DNA of 64,000 bases, from the NCBI GenBank assembly GCA_018857735.1, contig JABMCL010002073.1, forward strand, positions 2,922,501-2,986,500, written 5' to 3'. This DNA is from Alviniconcha marisindica (lineage: Eukaryota > Mollusca > Gastropoda > Provannidae). Every line of letters starts with the position of its first letter. Position 1 is the first letter of the stretch. Both the position numbers and the translations under genes were made by a program. Positions 1 to 33,881 of the stretch are shown here, piece after piece. The notes beneath the pieces were generated by a model. It made no database searches, was not told the DNA's origin, and saw only the letters and a program-made list of their open reading frames with translations.

Positions 1-47
<47 letters not shown>

Positions 48-78
48 GAGACAGAGAGAGACAGAGAGAGACAGAGGG
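1..78. repeat. (AG)n microsatellite
   Basis: AG repeat with interspersed ACAGAGAG units; it runs off the left edge. Confidence 0.98.
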
Positions 79-283
79 AGTTATCAGCTTTACTGTTATC
101 AAGTAAACAGCAGTCATACCTAGTTCAACGGACAGGTGTTGTTGTTTTTAACATCAAGCATCACAGGTGGTTTGCTAAGCAATGCAAACCACCAAAAATG
201 AGAAAACTGAAATGACCTGAATCTCAAAGTACAATGCATACATATAATTTACACCACCATATTTCACGCAATCAGAACAGCAC

Positions 284-757
284 TGGTACTAACTAAAGCA
301 GTCAAAGCCTCTAAACCAGAGTTCAGGAGCTGTGTGAAAGTCGAGGTGGCCGTCCTGGGCTGTCCGTCCTAATGAGCCCTACGGTTTCTGTGGACGTAAA
401 GCAACATTGAACCGTGCTTCGGCACTGGTCACAGTTTGTCCCTAACACATCAACCGACATCCGAGGACATAGTAGTAGTAGTAACTGGATTTTAATGTCC
501 TGTCAACCACACAGGGTCACCTCAGGACTCGACAGTCAAACTCAGGTCATAAGCAAATACACGTTTCTAAACTCTTCTCACACATACATCAACCCTCTGT
601 CAAGTCAATCTACAAAACCAATCACTTCACAAACATAAAACATACATACACAATCGTAAGACACAAACTTTCGAAGAGTTAGTCCCTTCGATATTACCCC
701 TCTTAAAAGAGCACATAAAGCTAGGACATGAAGCTCGACATCACCATCATCATCACC
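284..757 (+). repeat. Dispersed element 1 interrupted by element 2
   Basis: Element 1 (about 320-470 plus 723-757) matches 62284-62451, including TGGACGTAAAG and the CAT-rich 3' tail. It is split by a 252-bp insertion, element 2 (471-722). The insertion is flanked by exact AGGACAT repeats at 464-470 and 723-729. Element 2 is closely matched at 40206-40461. Confidence 0.75.
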
Positions 758-1403
758 TCTACACCAAGCCTAACCTCCAGCCTCCTCAACCCCCAAAAAC
801 TGGTCCAATAAAAACACACCACAACTACACAGTCGGAGTCTGATCTTCTGTCAGCTTTGCGTGGGTACAGCAGAAGCCAGAACCTGTTTAACCCAGACAC
901 CTTGGTCCCACCAACCACTCCCACGATTAACACCTTTCTCAGCTACATGAATCATGCACATCTATTTTTCTCTGATTTTTGTTCCTTTGAAGGCAGCTGT
1001 GCAAGAATGAAAGGTGTAACAAGCTGGAACATGCACTATGCTGTCTATTGATCTCACAAAGGTGACCATTAGATTCTGAAGTGCAGTCCTTATAGTTCTG
1101 CCACTCTTATTATTCTATGACCAATTATCTCGACATAAGGTGAACCATACATGACAGTGTTCAGTTTATCCAGATTATCCAGTTATTTCTTTGGGTAAAA
1201 CTGTGGCATCTAGCCCAGTTTGAACGTCCAGATCCAGAACGCCGATTCCAGACTAATCAGTAATGCTAACCGTAGCAATTCCCTTGTGAAGATTTTGTTG
1301 CCCAAGAAAAACAATTCTCCTGAAGCTACGGTTTCTGGATTACCAACACACAGGCCAACAAGCTTCCACTGTACTCTGAGATCGAAATGAAAAGGCAGAT
1401 CAT

Positions 1404-1552
1404 TGGTCACCAGCCTAATATGCCCCAATGTTCATAGTCACTGGCTTAAAATGCCGCAGCGGTTAGTCACCGGCTTAAAACGCCCCAATGGTTAGTCACC
1501 GGCTTAAAACGCCCCAATGGCTATTGTACAGCCACCGGCTTAAAATGCCCCA
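1404..1552. repeat. 29-bp minisatellite, about 5 copies
   Basis: Units carry GTCACCGGCTTAAAACGCCC; outer copies are diverged and inner copies near identical. Confidence 0.9.
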
Positions 1553-1751
1553 GACTGACTGGATTAGTCAGCAGCCTGGGAATAAGGCCCTGTTCATCCC
1601 TAGCGATGGATGCGATCTAAATAAAGTCCACTCAGCACTGTACTGCTGATCTTGATCACCACACTCTCCTGGTAATGGAGCCAATGTGGCACCCTTGAGA
1701 CTGACAGTTTGAATGAAAAAAAAGAAAGAAAAAAAAAGAGAAAAAAAAGAA

Positions 1752-1935
1752 GAAGAGTAAAAGTTCAGTCAACTTGCATTCAAAACAAAGAAGAGTAAAA
1801 GCTCGGTCAACTTGCATTCAAAACAAAGAAGAGTAAAAGCTCGGTCAACTTGCATTCAAAACAGAGTAAAAGCTCGGTCAACTTGCATTCAAAACAAAGA
1901 AGAGTAAAAGCTCGGTCAACTTGCATTCAAAACAG
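1752..1935. repeat. 39-bp minisatellite, about 5 copies
   Basis: Units carry GTAAAAGCTCGGTCAACTTG followed by CATTCAAAACA; one unit lacks AAAGAAG. Confidence 0.92.
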
Positions 1936-2408
1936 ACGGAACAACACAAAAACACACCACCCCCTCGAAGCACGCATATATACACCTTAAAAGCTATAAT
2001 GGCCTCTCAGTAAATGTGTCTTTCAAAGTATGAATGCGTAACTCTCAAAAGGTATTGTCGTCATGCGCTCTTTGAAGGTCTCACTTCATCAGTACCTGAC
2101 AAAGCAATGACAGTATGTTTTTTTCGCTCTGTTCAGGATACAAATGCATCAGTTATTTAACATAAATATTCCCTTGAGTTGCCAAAAACATTGTGTGCAT
2201 CATGTACATATAATATGACCATGTCCTCCATGTAACCATCAGACAAAAGTCTGAAATAAAAATTCTGAGGTTATTTTTGTGACACCACTGTGACCTTGAC
2301 AGTCCATCAAGATTAACTGAAACTAGCATGAAAAAATACAGCTCACTGGAGGCTATCAGTCATTAATGAAAACTTTTTTCTCTTAAAAAAAAAAAGGAGG
2401 GGTGGTTT

Positions 2409-2416
2409 GGGGGGGG

Positions 2417-2475
<59 letters not shown>

Positions 2476-2510
2476 AGGGAGGGGGGGAGGAAGGGAGGGA
2501 GGGAGGGAGA
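2409..2510. repeat. (AG)n followed by (GGGA)n
   Basis: A G run is followed by an AG microsatellite grading into GGGA repeats. Confidence 0.97.
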
Positions 2511-2756
2511 AGGAAATCAACATTAAGGTTTTGACCAATTCTGACATTAGCTCTAATATCTCTGACGCTTAAGTCATGAAAAACATTACATGATTTCCCA
2601 GGCTCATGCAGGGGACCCTGAAGCCCACAAAAGCTGGAAAACTTCATTGGGTCAGATCTGACGAAGAAAACACCACTTTCACTTTTCAGATCACATGGGG
2701 CAACCTTGGTGCCAACTGTTTACAGGTGAATATTTTCACACTGTCCTCAAAACCTC

Positions 2757-2833
2757 GGTCTTGAGTAGTAAGTAAACTGGTGTTTTACGCCCAGTCCAAC
2801 AGTGTGGTTATATCAGGGCGAAGGTCTTGAGTA
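2757..2833 (+). mobile_element. 55-bp TTTTACGCCC insertion with 11-bp direct repeats
   Basis: The insert 2768-2822 contains GGTGTTTTACGCCCAG and GGTTATATCAGGGCGAA. It is flanked by exact GGTCTTGAGTA at 2757-2767 and 2823-2833. Confidence 0.7.
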
Positions 2834-3305
2834 TCAGATCTCCACTCCACCATTATCTTCATGCTAAACACTGAAGCAGAATCAACACACAAGGGAGTTA
2901 ACTAGCACTTGAATTCTGCACGAGCACTCTGGGCCTCGTTCTGTTTCAGATTTTTAAGCATGGAACTGGAAGCAGCAAGAGTTGATAAAATATAATTACT
3001 CATTATTGTGACATCTTTTTTGATTTTCTGATTTATGTCAGTCTCATTCATGAATGATGGAATCAGCATGAGTGAGTGCTGCACAAAATGAATAATCTTC
3101 ATGCATTCACTGTAACAGCACACACACACAAATCAAGAAACTGAGAGCGTGCACACATACAAACACATACACACACAAAAAGAAGAAAAAAATTAAGAAG
3201 GCAAATGGAATCAACATGAGTGAGTGCTGCATAAAAAGTATGCTAATCAAATATGCATTCACTATATCTGCATGTATGCACAAAAATCTAGAAACTGAGA
3301 ATGTA

Positions 3306-3318
3306 CACACACATGCAT

Positions 3319-3351
<33 letters not shown>

Positions 3352-3352
3352 A
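3306..3352. repeat. (CA)n microsatellite
   Basis: CA dinucleotide run. Confidence 0.95.
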
Positions 3353-3966
3353 AAAACAGACCCCCCCAAAAAAAGAAGTAGAAAAAAACGAAGAGCTAAC
3401 ACCAAGAAACAGAAACCACATTGTTGTGTTTAGAGTCATGATCCATTTTCAAACACAGTCATATGACTACAATATAACATAAACAAAAAGCTGCTATTGG
3501 AACAGACCAGCTGAAACAACAACAAAAAAGAAAAAGAAAGGAGTACAGCCAATAAAACTGTTTAAAAAAAACAGAATACCAACGAACAAAACAAATATGA
3601 AAAGAAAGAGTACCAGCAAATAAAACTGTTTGCAAAAACAACAACAGAGTACCGGCAAACAAAATGAAACAGAAAAGATTACCAGCAAACAAAACAAAAC
3701 AAACAAAAAAAGAGTATCACAAAAATAACTAAACTAAAATATTACCAGCAAACAAAACAAAACAAAAGAGTGTCAGCAAACATAACAAAACAAAAAGATT
3801 ACCGGCAAAAACAAAACAAAGATTACCAAACAAAACCAAAGAGTTTAAGCAAACAAAACAAATCACACCTGCGATTTAACAATAAAATGGTAACACTTCT
3901 GGGATCAGTTCTTTCTCCTACCTTGTACTTACAGGCCTCTTCTCTGACCTTTCTGCACCAACATTC

Positions 3967-3972
3967 TTTATT
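3967..3972 (-). terminator. Candidate LPCAT poly(A) signal
   Basis: AATAAA occurs on the minus strand about 250 nt after the LPCAT stop codon, a usual distance for a short 3' UTR. Placement is by position only. Confidence 0.4.
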
Positions 3973-4223
3973 ATGTTTAACTAAACACTTGACAACGCTT
4001 CTGTTGACGTAAACACACACACACACACGCACACACAAACAACACCACCAACGCACATAACCCAACAACAACAAAAAACTAAAACCCACCCTGCTTAACC
4101 TACAACTGCACACCAGTTTTTAGGTGGTAAGACCAACGGGTCAGTGTTCAACTTGCATGTATGCAGTTGGTGCAGTAGAAGGAGTGTGGGTGCCTTTCAC
4201 GCCACAACAACCACTGGAAGATT

Positions 4224-26630
<22,407 letters not shown>

Positions 26631-27211
26631 CTGGTGAACAAAGCCACAGCAAACATGTTCCAAACGCAGCTTATGCATCCTGTGCATATATGCAGGTTTG
26701 TGCGTGGATGGAATCTACTGGTCCCTGGAGGCATGCATTTCACCTTCAGTGTTTGTTTCAAACTGAGGAAAACCCCATGGAACACCAACTTTTGTATAAG
26801 AAATACCAGGGACAGCTGTAGGCAATTGATAAAACTGTGCACATTATATATATATATATAAAATATCAAACAAATGTGTAACTGTAGTGTAACGGTCTTT
26901 AATTTTCATGTAAATCAAAATGGAAGCAAATTATTTTTTTAAATATATTAGATACATACATGTACACAAAAATAGACTCTTCTAAATCATATATTTGCTG
27001 TAATATGATTAGCGTACAAGTACAAATTCTTCACAACTGCTCTTCCCCTGCTGACCTAGCATAGCAGATTAGCACATTTATCAAGATCTGGCACTGCAGA
27101 TCCACAGGTCTCAATAAAGTTTTGAGCCCCTTCTGTATGGCACAAAATTCACAGGAATGACATTGGTAACAACAATATTTGCTGGTACTGCAAAGTCACA
27201 AACTGGAGAGA

Positions 27212-27214
<3 letters not shown>

Positions 27215-27273
<59 letters not shown>
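27215..27273. repeat. (GT)n microsatellite
   Basis: GT run. Confidence 0.97.
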
Positions 27274-27277
<4 letters not shown>

Positions 27278-27538
27278 GTTTACGATATGCGCATTTTGAA
27301 ACCTGACTCTGATTCTGAATGATGAATCATTTTCGTTCTCTATCACTGGTTGCATATTCATGCTTAGCTCTTATGCAATATCAGAACTAGCTCTAGCATC
27401 CATTATTGTAACTGTCACATAAGTGTCAGTATTACAACACTGATTTCTTATTAATCCTGTTGCACACTCTTAAAAGGAAAAAAAAGGGAAAAAGCTAATT
27501 CTTTTTGGTCATGCTGCTTTTTATTATTTTAATGTCCC

Positions 27539-28061
27539 TATTGGGCGATTAAGCGAAGCTGGTTTGCTAGAGTGAATGTGCTTTGTAATCTTTCACACAA
27601 GATGTCGTGAGAGGTTGCAGCGCACTCCCAGGCCAATTTCTGAGTAGGTGTTGCTTCACGCTGTGTATAACAGTGGAAGCTGAATCTAGAATCGCGAAGC
27701 AGTACAAATGCCAATACTGTGGCAGTTGCAAAAATTACTGTGGAAAGGGGATGGAGGGTGGAAAAAAAGTGTCTGAGTCGGGGGGGTTTCTGATCAGAAG
27801 ACCGCGAGTTCGTAGAAAAAATGCGTTTTGAGGCATCCTATGGCACGAGCAACAAGTTATTGCTTATTAATATTACCAAACACATTATGACTACAGGCCT
27901 CCAAAAATGCCTTTAAAGTTGGCAGTGTAAAATTCGCAAATTCACTGTCACCACCTTCCATTGTGAAGAAAGTACGCACCGGAAGCAAAAGCAGCCAAGG
28001 GACTTAAGCGATGCCAGGCAAAAGTCAAGGGAGTTAACAACCCCGCCTGAATTGCCCAATA
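27539..28061. mobile_element. MITE, copy 2 (TA target)
   Basis: The 519-bp element 27541-28059 begins TTGGGCGATTAAG and ends CCTGAATTGCCCAA, flanked by TA on both sides. It is co-linear with copy 1 at 9860-10374 across its whole length. Confidence 0.8.
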
Positions 28062-29079
28062 CTACTGACCACTTTAGTTCTCAAAATCTCATGGTCTCTT
28101 TCTCACCAAAAAGGAAAGAATCCCTGTGAAAGTGAAACCAATAAAACAATGTTGCTGTTAGTGTTTGCCTGTCAGTGTCATGATAGGTTGCCACCTGCGC
28201 TATAGCTCCATAATGAAAGAAATGAAGTGTACAACTAAAAATTGTCAGCTTCTGACTCAAAGGACAACATCAGCTGGCATTTGCACAGCTCATCATGATT
28301 TGACTTTTGAGAATAACACAGACCTGTGTTACTCCTGATTCAACATGTATAAATAAAGCAAATTAAACTGGACATGTCTTGAACACTGATGAAGAAGAAG
28401 AAAAAACTACATATTATTCACTTTTACTAGTTTTAGCTTGACCTTTCGGGCAAGGTGAAGGCACTACTGCAACTGTAGTCCTTTTAATTTTTTTATTATT
28501 TATTAATGATTTCAACCATGATGTTAATGGTACCATCAGCAAAACATGTTTGATTTTTGGGTATTCCTTACAAATTTACATGTCATCATGGTCATAATCT
28601 GGAAAAATATGTATGTGGCACTTAAAAGTAATAAAACTGTATACAATACCCATAAAAACATTAAAACTATCCCTATATATATGCAACACAGAAAAGAAAA
28701 AAAACTTGAACTTTTGCTATTCTTTGAAGCACACAGCATCCTGTGCAGGAAACCAATCTACTGCTCGAAATGTATACTAATATGTCTATATGATGTACAT
28801 ATCAAATTATACGCAAAGGGATGCTATTCCATCAGCATCTTATGCCATTACATGTGAAGAGATTGCTCCAAAATCTGTGATTTTTGTCATTATTTATAAA
28901 AGAAATAGTTATTTTCATCAATTCATAGATATATATAATTATAATAACATGCAAGTGAAAGCGTCTGACAGAAAGGCAAATTTCAGATGATTTTTTACAG
29001 GAAGAGTGTTTTGAATTTGATCCAGATATATCAAAGATCTGAAGTCTGAAACTTGTTACTATTATACCAAACTAGTTAC

Positions 29080-29170
29080 TAGTTAGTTAGTTATTGGATT
29101 TTACTTTTAACATCCTGTCAACTGCACAGGGTCACCACATGTCATTTTATTCATAAGCAAATGCACATTT
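29080..29170. repeat. Diverged fragment of dispersed element 2
   Basis: ATCCTGTCAACTGCACAGGG and the following CATAAGCAAATGCACATTTC match part of the elements at 471-722 and 40206-40461. Confidence 0.5.
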
Positions 29171-29172
29171 CA

Positions 29173-29731
29173 CAGTGCTCCCCATAAGTGCATAACGCAC
29201 AACTGTGGGTCTATTATGCACAGATTTGAATTTTGACATACAGATTAGAGATCTGTGCGTCATCTTGATACTCACAGTCACACATATTTTTGAAGCGATC
29301 GAGATGGTCGATGGTTATATAGTGCATCAACGAAACAAGATCAGCAAGGTTTGGAACGCAAAACTCTGCTTGCCTAACCACATTCCTGTCTGCGATGCTG
29401 ACGTGATCTCCCACCTTTGCCAGATTTTTTTCTGTTATGCATTTAAAAGAATGAACGCTTCTAAAATAACAAATTGAAAGGACTGGGAAACAAAACATTA
29501 TTTTTATGTATCATGTACTAAAAATGACTGTAAATGTGAAGATAGTAATGATGGAGCATTTGTGGTGTGATTTTGTTGTTGTTTTCTAATAGTAATACAA
29601 AAACGGTTGCTACTGAATGTTCAAATACGCTATTTCAGTGTTGTGACCCCCAGTTTAGGCTGTTTGACCCTTAGATTTTTTTGACAGGGGTTCATTTTGA
29701 CCCTCACTTAAAATTTCTGTGGGGAGCACTG
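29173..29731. mobile_element. Putative hAT-like DNA transposon remnant
   Basis: The left end CAGTGCTCCCCA and right end TGGGGAGCACTG are exact 12-bp inverted repeats 559 bp apart. Their CAGNG-CCCCA style resembles hAT ends. Eight-base flanks (ACATTTCA and ATTTTGTA) agree only partly, so a target duplication is not proven. A minus-strand frame of 94 codons (29498-29214) lies inside. I could not identify its product; it may be a transposase fragment. Confidence 0.5.
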
Positions 29732-30405
29732 ATTTTGTAAACCTTTTCCAGGGGTCACGCTCATTGCAAAATTTTGCGTAAATATTGCATTTTTGGGTGC
29801 CGTACGCATTTTGGCTGCATCGCCGCGTCACCATACGCAAAATGACTGAACACCGATTCAGCAAGTTACGGTTCACTGGTGGGTGCTGCGTCACTCAACA
29901 CTAGATTGATTTGCAAACTCCGTGTGATCTCAGCCGTGGCTCTGCACTCCTCTCCGCCACCACAAGTCCTGTCAATGAAGGGTGGAGTCTGGATGACGTT
30001 ATTTTGGTCTGTATGGCAATACCCCCCCCCCCCCCCCCACCAAATCACTGATCTATGCACGTTATAGTCGGTAGCGCCCTGTCACCCTGTGTCTGTGAAT
30101 AAAATTTGCATACTTTTCCGAAGAATGACAATTATTTATTTGAACTGAATCCTTACGAACCATATCTGGAAGAATAATTGGTCTCCATATCAGTCTGGCC
30201 AGCGAGAAATCGTGTATCCTGCTAAACGTATCACAATATTAGTGATAATTTCCGGTCAGTCGACAGAGGACACGATCCTAAACATGGAGTCTGAAACAAC
30301 CCAATGTGCCTAGTCTAACTGTCTGCGTGTATCAGAATTGACGAAAATGTAGACGACTACGAAGCCGTAAACAAAACGCGCGTTCACATCAAATACGAAT
30401 GAGAG

Positions 30406-30416
30406 AAAATGGCGGC
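30406..30416 (+). promoter_or_regulatory. YY1-like motif in the LPCAT/CK1 intergenic region
   Basis: AAAATGGCGGC is a close match to the YY1 core, in a locally CG-richer stretch (about 30350-30500) between LPCAT (minus) and CK1 alpha (plus). The ATG within it opens a 16-codon frame, MAAASISTSSRYQIPR, followed by a donor-like GTAGAT. It may mark a promoter or a 5' exon. I could not link it to a downstream exon. Confidence 0.3.
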
Positions 30417-32488
30417 AGCCTCGATTTCAACTTCATCTCGTTACCAAATCCCACGGTAGATAAGAACTGGGTTTGCTGACATCGTCTGCTCATCATGCCG
30501 CGTACTATGTTCCGATCTATTTACACTCTTTATGAAGAGCATATTTACTGAACGTTTCCACTTTTTTGTGCACGGATAGACTTTTGTTTTACTATTTTTG
30601 TCTGCTCACTTTATAGATCATGAACTCCATCAATTTCGCTTTGTCCACTAATTCCAAGGTGTATGCTGTAGGCTACGCATTTTTTGTATCACTGATGCAA
30701 ATCTCTGAAAGGCAGCGCGACGCCTGCTTTTCTCAAGTGACAAGTCAGATCTACAAAATCAGCCCACACACAATAACACTGCCTGTGTTAACAAAGCACA
30801 CATCAGGCCAGGTCATGCTGGTATCATCGACCATTCCCTATGATTCATTGGTCAGTATCAGATTAAACTTAAAGAGAAGGAATCAACAGAAACAATGGAT
30901 ATTTATTTTAATGGAAATTATACATAATGAATATGCTGTATGTATGCCACCTACCAGCTGCTAACTAGTTAACTACTCAACAAGAGCCATGGATACGAAA
31001 CAAGCCTATGTGTCTCTCTTAATCTTATTCAGTTATTGTCTTAATAAAATAAAATAAAATGGACAAATCATGGTGGAATTTAAAAACAAAAACAAATTGG
31101 GAATGGGAGAATGGACCATCAGCAGAAAAAGGACAAGACAGAGCCACAGGACTAGGTGGAAGAACAAGTACTGCAGTAGAAAAGACAGGAAAGGGGAATC
31201 AAAATGACAGCCCTAACTCAGTAACTGCCTAAGATTCCATACAAAAGAGAGGATCAGACATTCCCAGCCTCCACTTGAGGGTCTCTGAACAGTTGAACAA
31301 AACTTCACACAAATGACGAGTGGTGAATAACTGAACCCTAAACATCAACATTACCCTAGGTTTTTCACCAAAGACCAGTCAGGCAGTGTGACAGGTATTT
31401 GTTGCTGTTACTGTTAGTGTTACTGTTTGCCTTTGAGCTAGTGGTAAACATTTCTGAATGGAGCCGGCACAATGAGTCATAGACTCATACACATGTATCA
31501 TGTATACAAGTCATACGAGTCATAATCATACACAATAAACAACTTTAATCAAATATATAATTTGGGTAATGACCAATTACCAAACTACTCTTGTACTAAG
31601 TACTAACTACTATGTACTAGTACTATGTCTAGATAACAGTATAAGCACATATAAGTGATTGAATGAAGCACACTGTCCATCGAACTGCAGGCGTGGAGTG
31701 CTGCACAGCACGCTGTGGTCGTGCACTCACTGCAAGCGTAAAGGCTGAAAGCCGGCTGGGGGTGCATGTTGATACTTAATACTATAATAGCTCAGATTCA
31801 GAATAATCAGAATGACTTGATTATGGTTACTGTGCCTTTGGTAGGAGAAGAAGCCGTTCATGAATATAATATTATATAATCCGTTCATATGAATTATATG
31901 GTATGATCGTACTGCTAAAACAGTAAAAGTAAAACTGAACGCAAGTAATAGTAGTAAGTTCAGTACAGTCCGAATCAAAGCACCGACAGAAGAACGACAG
32001 TGCTTGTCAGCCTAGTGTCACCACAAGTGACAGCGGCCAATTGGGAACAACAGTGGTTTTTTGTTTTGTTTTGTTTTGTACAACTCTAACTGCAAAACAA
32101 CAACAAAAACCAGATAACATTTCGCTTCAGCGTATTACTATTAGATCTATTCTCTCTGAGAAACTGGCAAATTTGAAAAACCAAACCTGGATGATATCCA
32201 GCGTGCTCAGATGCAGACGATGGAAAAATGGATGCTGCACATCTGGCAGAGCCATAGAGTACTGGCGCGGATATTCAATGTGTCTTTTCATTCTGCCTGG
32301 CTACGAGCCCACTTATCAGTAATGACGGTTGTTCCGTGCCTTCCAGTCTTTGTCAGCACAACCAACGGTGCGGAAGCCTTCTCTGATTATTTTAGAACTT
32401 CCGCAGGACATGCGCACTCACCCGTCGTGCGGGATTATGGTTGGAAATGATGCATGTTGGGATACGTTCATTGCCGAGCTGAAACACC

Positions 32489-32501
32489 CAAGATGGCAAC
32501 C
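32489..32501 (+). promoter_or_regulatory. YY1-like motif upstream of CK1 alpha
   Basis: CAAGATGGCAACC lies 73 nt before the kinase ATG. It resembles the AAGATGGCGGC core found close to metazoan transcription starts. This is suggestive only. Confidence 0.3.
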
Positions 32502-32573
32502 AAATTTCTGGTTTGACACAAGTTTTTCTTTCGAACTTTGTAACTGTTGGAACGATCTTGTGAACTCTAGAAA

Positions 32574-33554
32574 ATGGAAGGTGCCTCGGAGAAGTCTGGC
32601 CTTCAAGGCAGTGAGTTTATTGTGTCAGGCAAGTATCGTCTGGTCCGCAAAATTGGCAGTGGATCGTTTGGCGATATTTACCTCGGCATCAACATAACAA
32701 ATGGCGAAGAGGTTGCTGTGAAGCTTGAATCAACAAAAGCCAGACACCCTCAACTTTTGTACGAAAGTAAACTGTACAAAATACTCCAAGGGGGTGTTGG
32801 GATCCCGCACATTCGCTACTTTGGGCAGGAAAAGAACTACAACGAGCTTGTCATGGATCTACTTGGCCCCAGTCTTGAAGATCTTTTCAACTTCTGCTCT
32901 CGGAGGTTCACCATGAAGACCGTGCTGATGCTTGCTGACCAGATGATCGGGCGTATAGAGTACGTCCACAACAAGAATTTCATTCACAGGGACATTAAAC
33001 CCGACAACTTTCTTATGGGAATTGGCAGGCACTGCAACAAAGTCTTCGTCATTGATTTTGGCTTGGCCAAAAAGTACAGAGACAGTCGCACTCGCACTCA
33101 CATCGCCTACCGTGAGGATAAAAACCTCACTGGTACTGCTCGTTATGCCAGCATCAACGCTCACCTTGGAATTGAGCAGAGCCGTCGTGACGACATGGAG
33201 TCCTTGGGCTACGTGTTGATGTATTTCAACCGAGGCAGCCTGCCATGGCAGGGTCTTAAAGCGAATACAAAGAAGCAGAAGTATGAAAAGATCAGCGAGA
33301 AGAAGATGTCGACACCTGTGGAGGTGTTGTGCAAAGGCTTTCCAGCAGAATTTGCCATGTACCTCAACTACTGCCGAGGCCTGCGCTTTGAGGAAGCTCC
33401 TGATTACATGTACCTTCGGCAACTCTTCCGCATCCTCTTCCGTACCCTCAACTACCAGTACGACTATACCTTTGACTGGACCATGCTGAAGCAGAAGGCT
33501 GCTGCTGTTGCCCAGTCCACCACCACCGCTGTCCCCACCGCTGGTCGTGGCTAG
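32574..33554 (+). CDS. CSNK1A1: Casein kinase I alpha (intronless)
   Basis: This Ser/Thr protein kinase of the CK1 family, known from Wnt/beta-catenin and Hedgehog signalling, is encoded by one uninterrupted 326-residue frame. Visible features are the glycine loop GSGSFG (28-33), catalytic Lys50 in [15 protein letters not shown] with Asp140, DFG at 161-163, and the CK1 hallmarks [20 protein letters not shown] and [20 protein letters not shown]. The C-terminal tail after KQKAA is short and Ala/Thr-rich. The first ATG is followed by a divergent leader and then EFIVSGKY, as in the family (EFIVGGKY). It has no introns, whereas both neighbours are split into 13-14 exons. It reads outward from the LPCAT 5' side. 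All catalytic residues are intact, so it looks functional. Retrocopy origin is possible but unproven. Confidence 0.97.
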   Translation: MEGASEKSGLQGSEFIVSGKYRLVRKIGSGSFGDIYLGINITNGEEVAVKLESTKARHPQLLYESKLYKILQGGVGIPHIRYFGQEKNYNELVMDLLGPSLEDLFNFCSRRFTMKTVLMLADQMIGRIEYVHNKNFIHRDIKPDNFLMGIGRHCNKVFVIDFGLAKKYRDSRTRTHIAYREDKNLTGTARYASINAHLGIEQSRRDDMESLGYVLMYFNRGSLPWQGLKANTKKQKYEKISEKKMSTPVEVLCKGFPAEFAMYLNYCRGLRFEEAPDYMYLRQLFRILFRTLNYQYDYTFDWTMLKQKAAAVAQSTTTAVPTAGRG

Positions 33555-33738
33555 CCACCCTGCCAGTAGTTGCCGTTCCAACTGTCAGCCATCAGCGTGT
33601 CTGGGCCTGTCTTGATCACTCAGTGTCACTGTCTGTACATTTAACTGTTGATACACACTGTGCTGTAGTGAACATCATACCTTTCATAAACGTATTGTAA
33701 ACTAGTAAATTGTGAAGGTTTACTTTGGGGGGGAAAAT

Positions 33739-33881
33739 AATAAAAAAAGTGTATTGAATCCGTTTCAGTAACTAAGTGGTTGGTGAGGACTTTCTGAGGT
33801 GTGTGAGATGGGGCATGAAAGAACTGTTGTACTTTGGGGTGTATATATTATATATTCTGAAATTAAACCATACAGAATAAA
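33739..33881 (+). terminator. Candidate CK1 alpha poly(A) signals
   Basis: AATAAA occurs at 33739-33744 and again at 33876-33881, 185 and 322 nt after the kinase stop codon. The first lies in a short A-rich run. Either could end the transcript; position is the only evidence. Confidence 0.4.

Larger units (their letters stand above)
758..4223. other. Region downstream of LPCAT, no gene seen
   Basis: I found no supportable coding exon here. The first 250 nt next to the stop should be LPCAT 3' UTR. The rest holds simple repeats, two small minisatellites, one 55-bp TTTTACGCCC insertion, and an A-rich degenerate tandem at about 3536-3850 built around CCAGCAAACAAAAC. Confidence 0.7.
26631..32573. 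other. LPCAT 5' intron(s) and intergenic region
   Basis: The LPCAT first coding exon should lie here or within a 5' intron, but no ATG-led segment with a phase-0 donor and family likeness was recognised. The stretch holds a GT array, MITE copy 2, a CAGTGCTCCCCA-ended element, a C run near 30025 and a CG-richer candidate promoter at about 30350-30500. Confidence 0.6.

Noticed and set aside
27607..27831. 74-codon ORF
   Set aside because: Lies inside MITE copy 2 and is not conserved in frame in copy 1.
30620..30964. 114-codon plus-strand ORF
   Set aside because: No motif, no homologue recognised, no splice partners.
32041..32450. ORFs upstream of CK1 alpha (MQTMEKWMLHIWQ...)
   Set aside because: Short, no recognised domain and not in frame with the kinase; more likely 5' flank.
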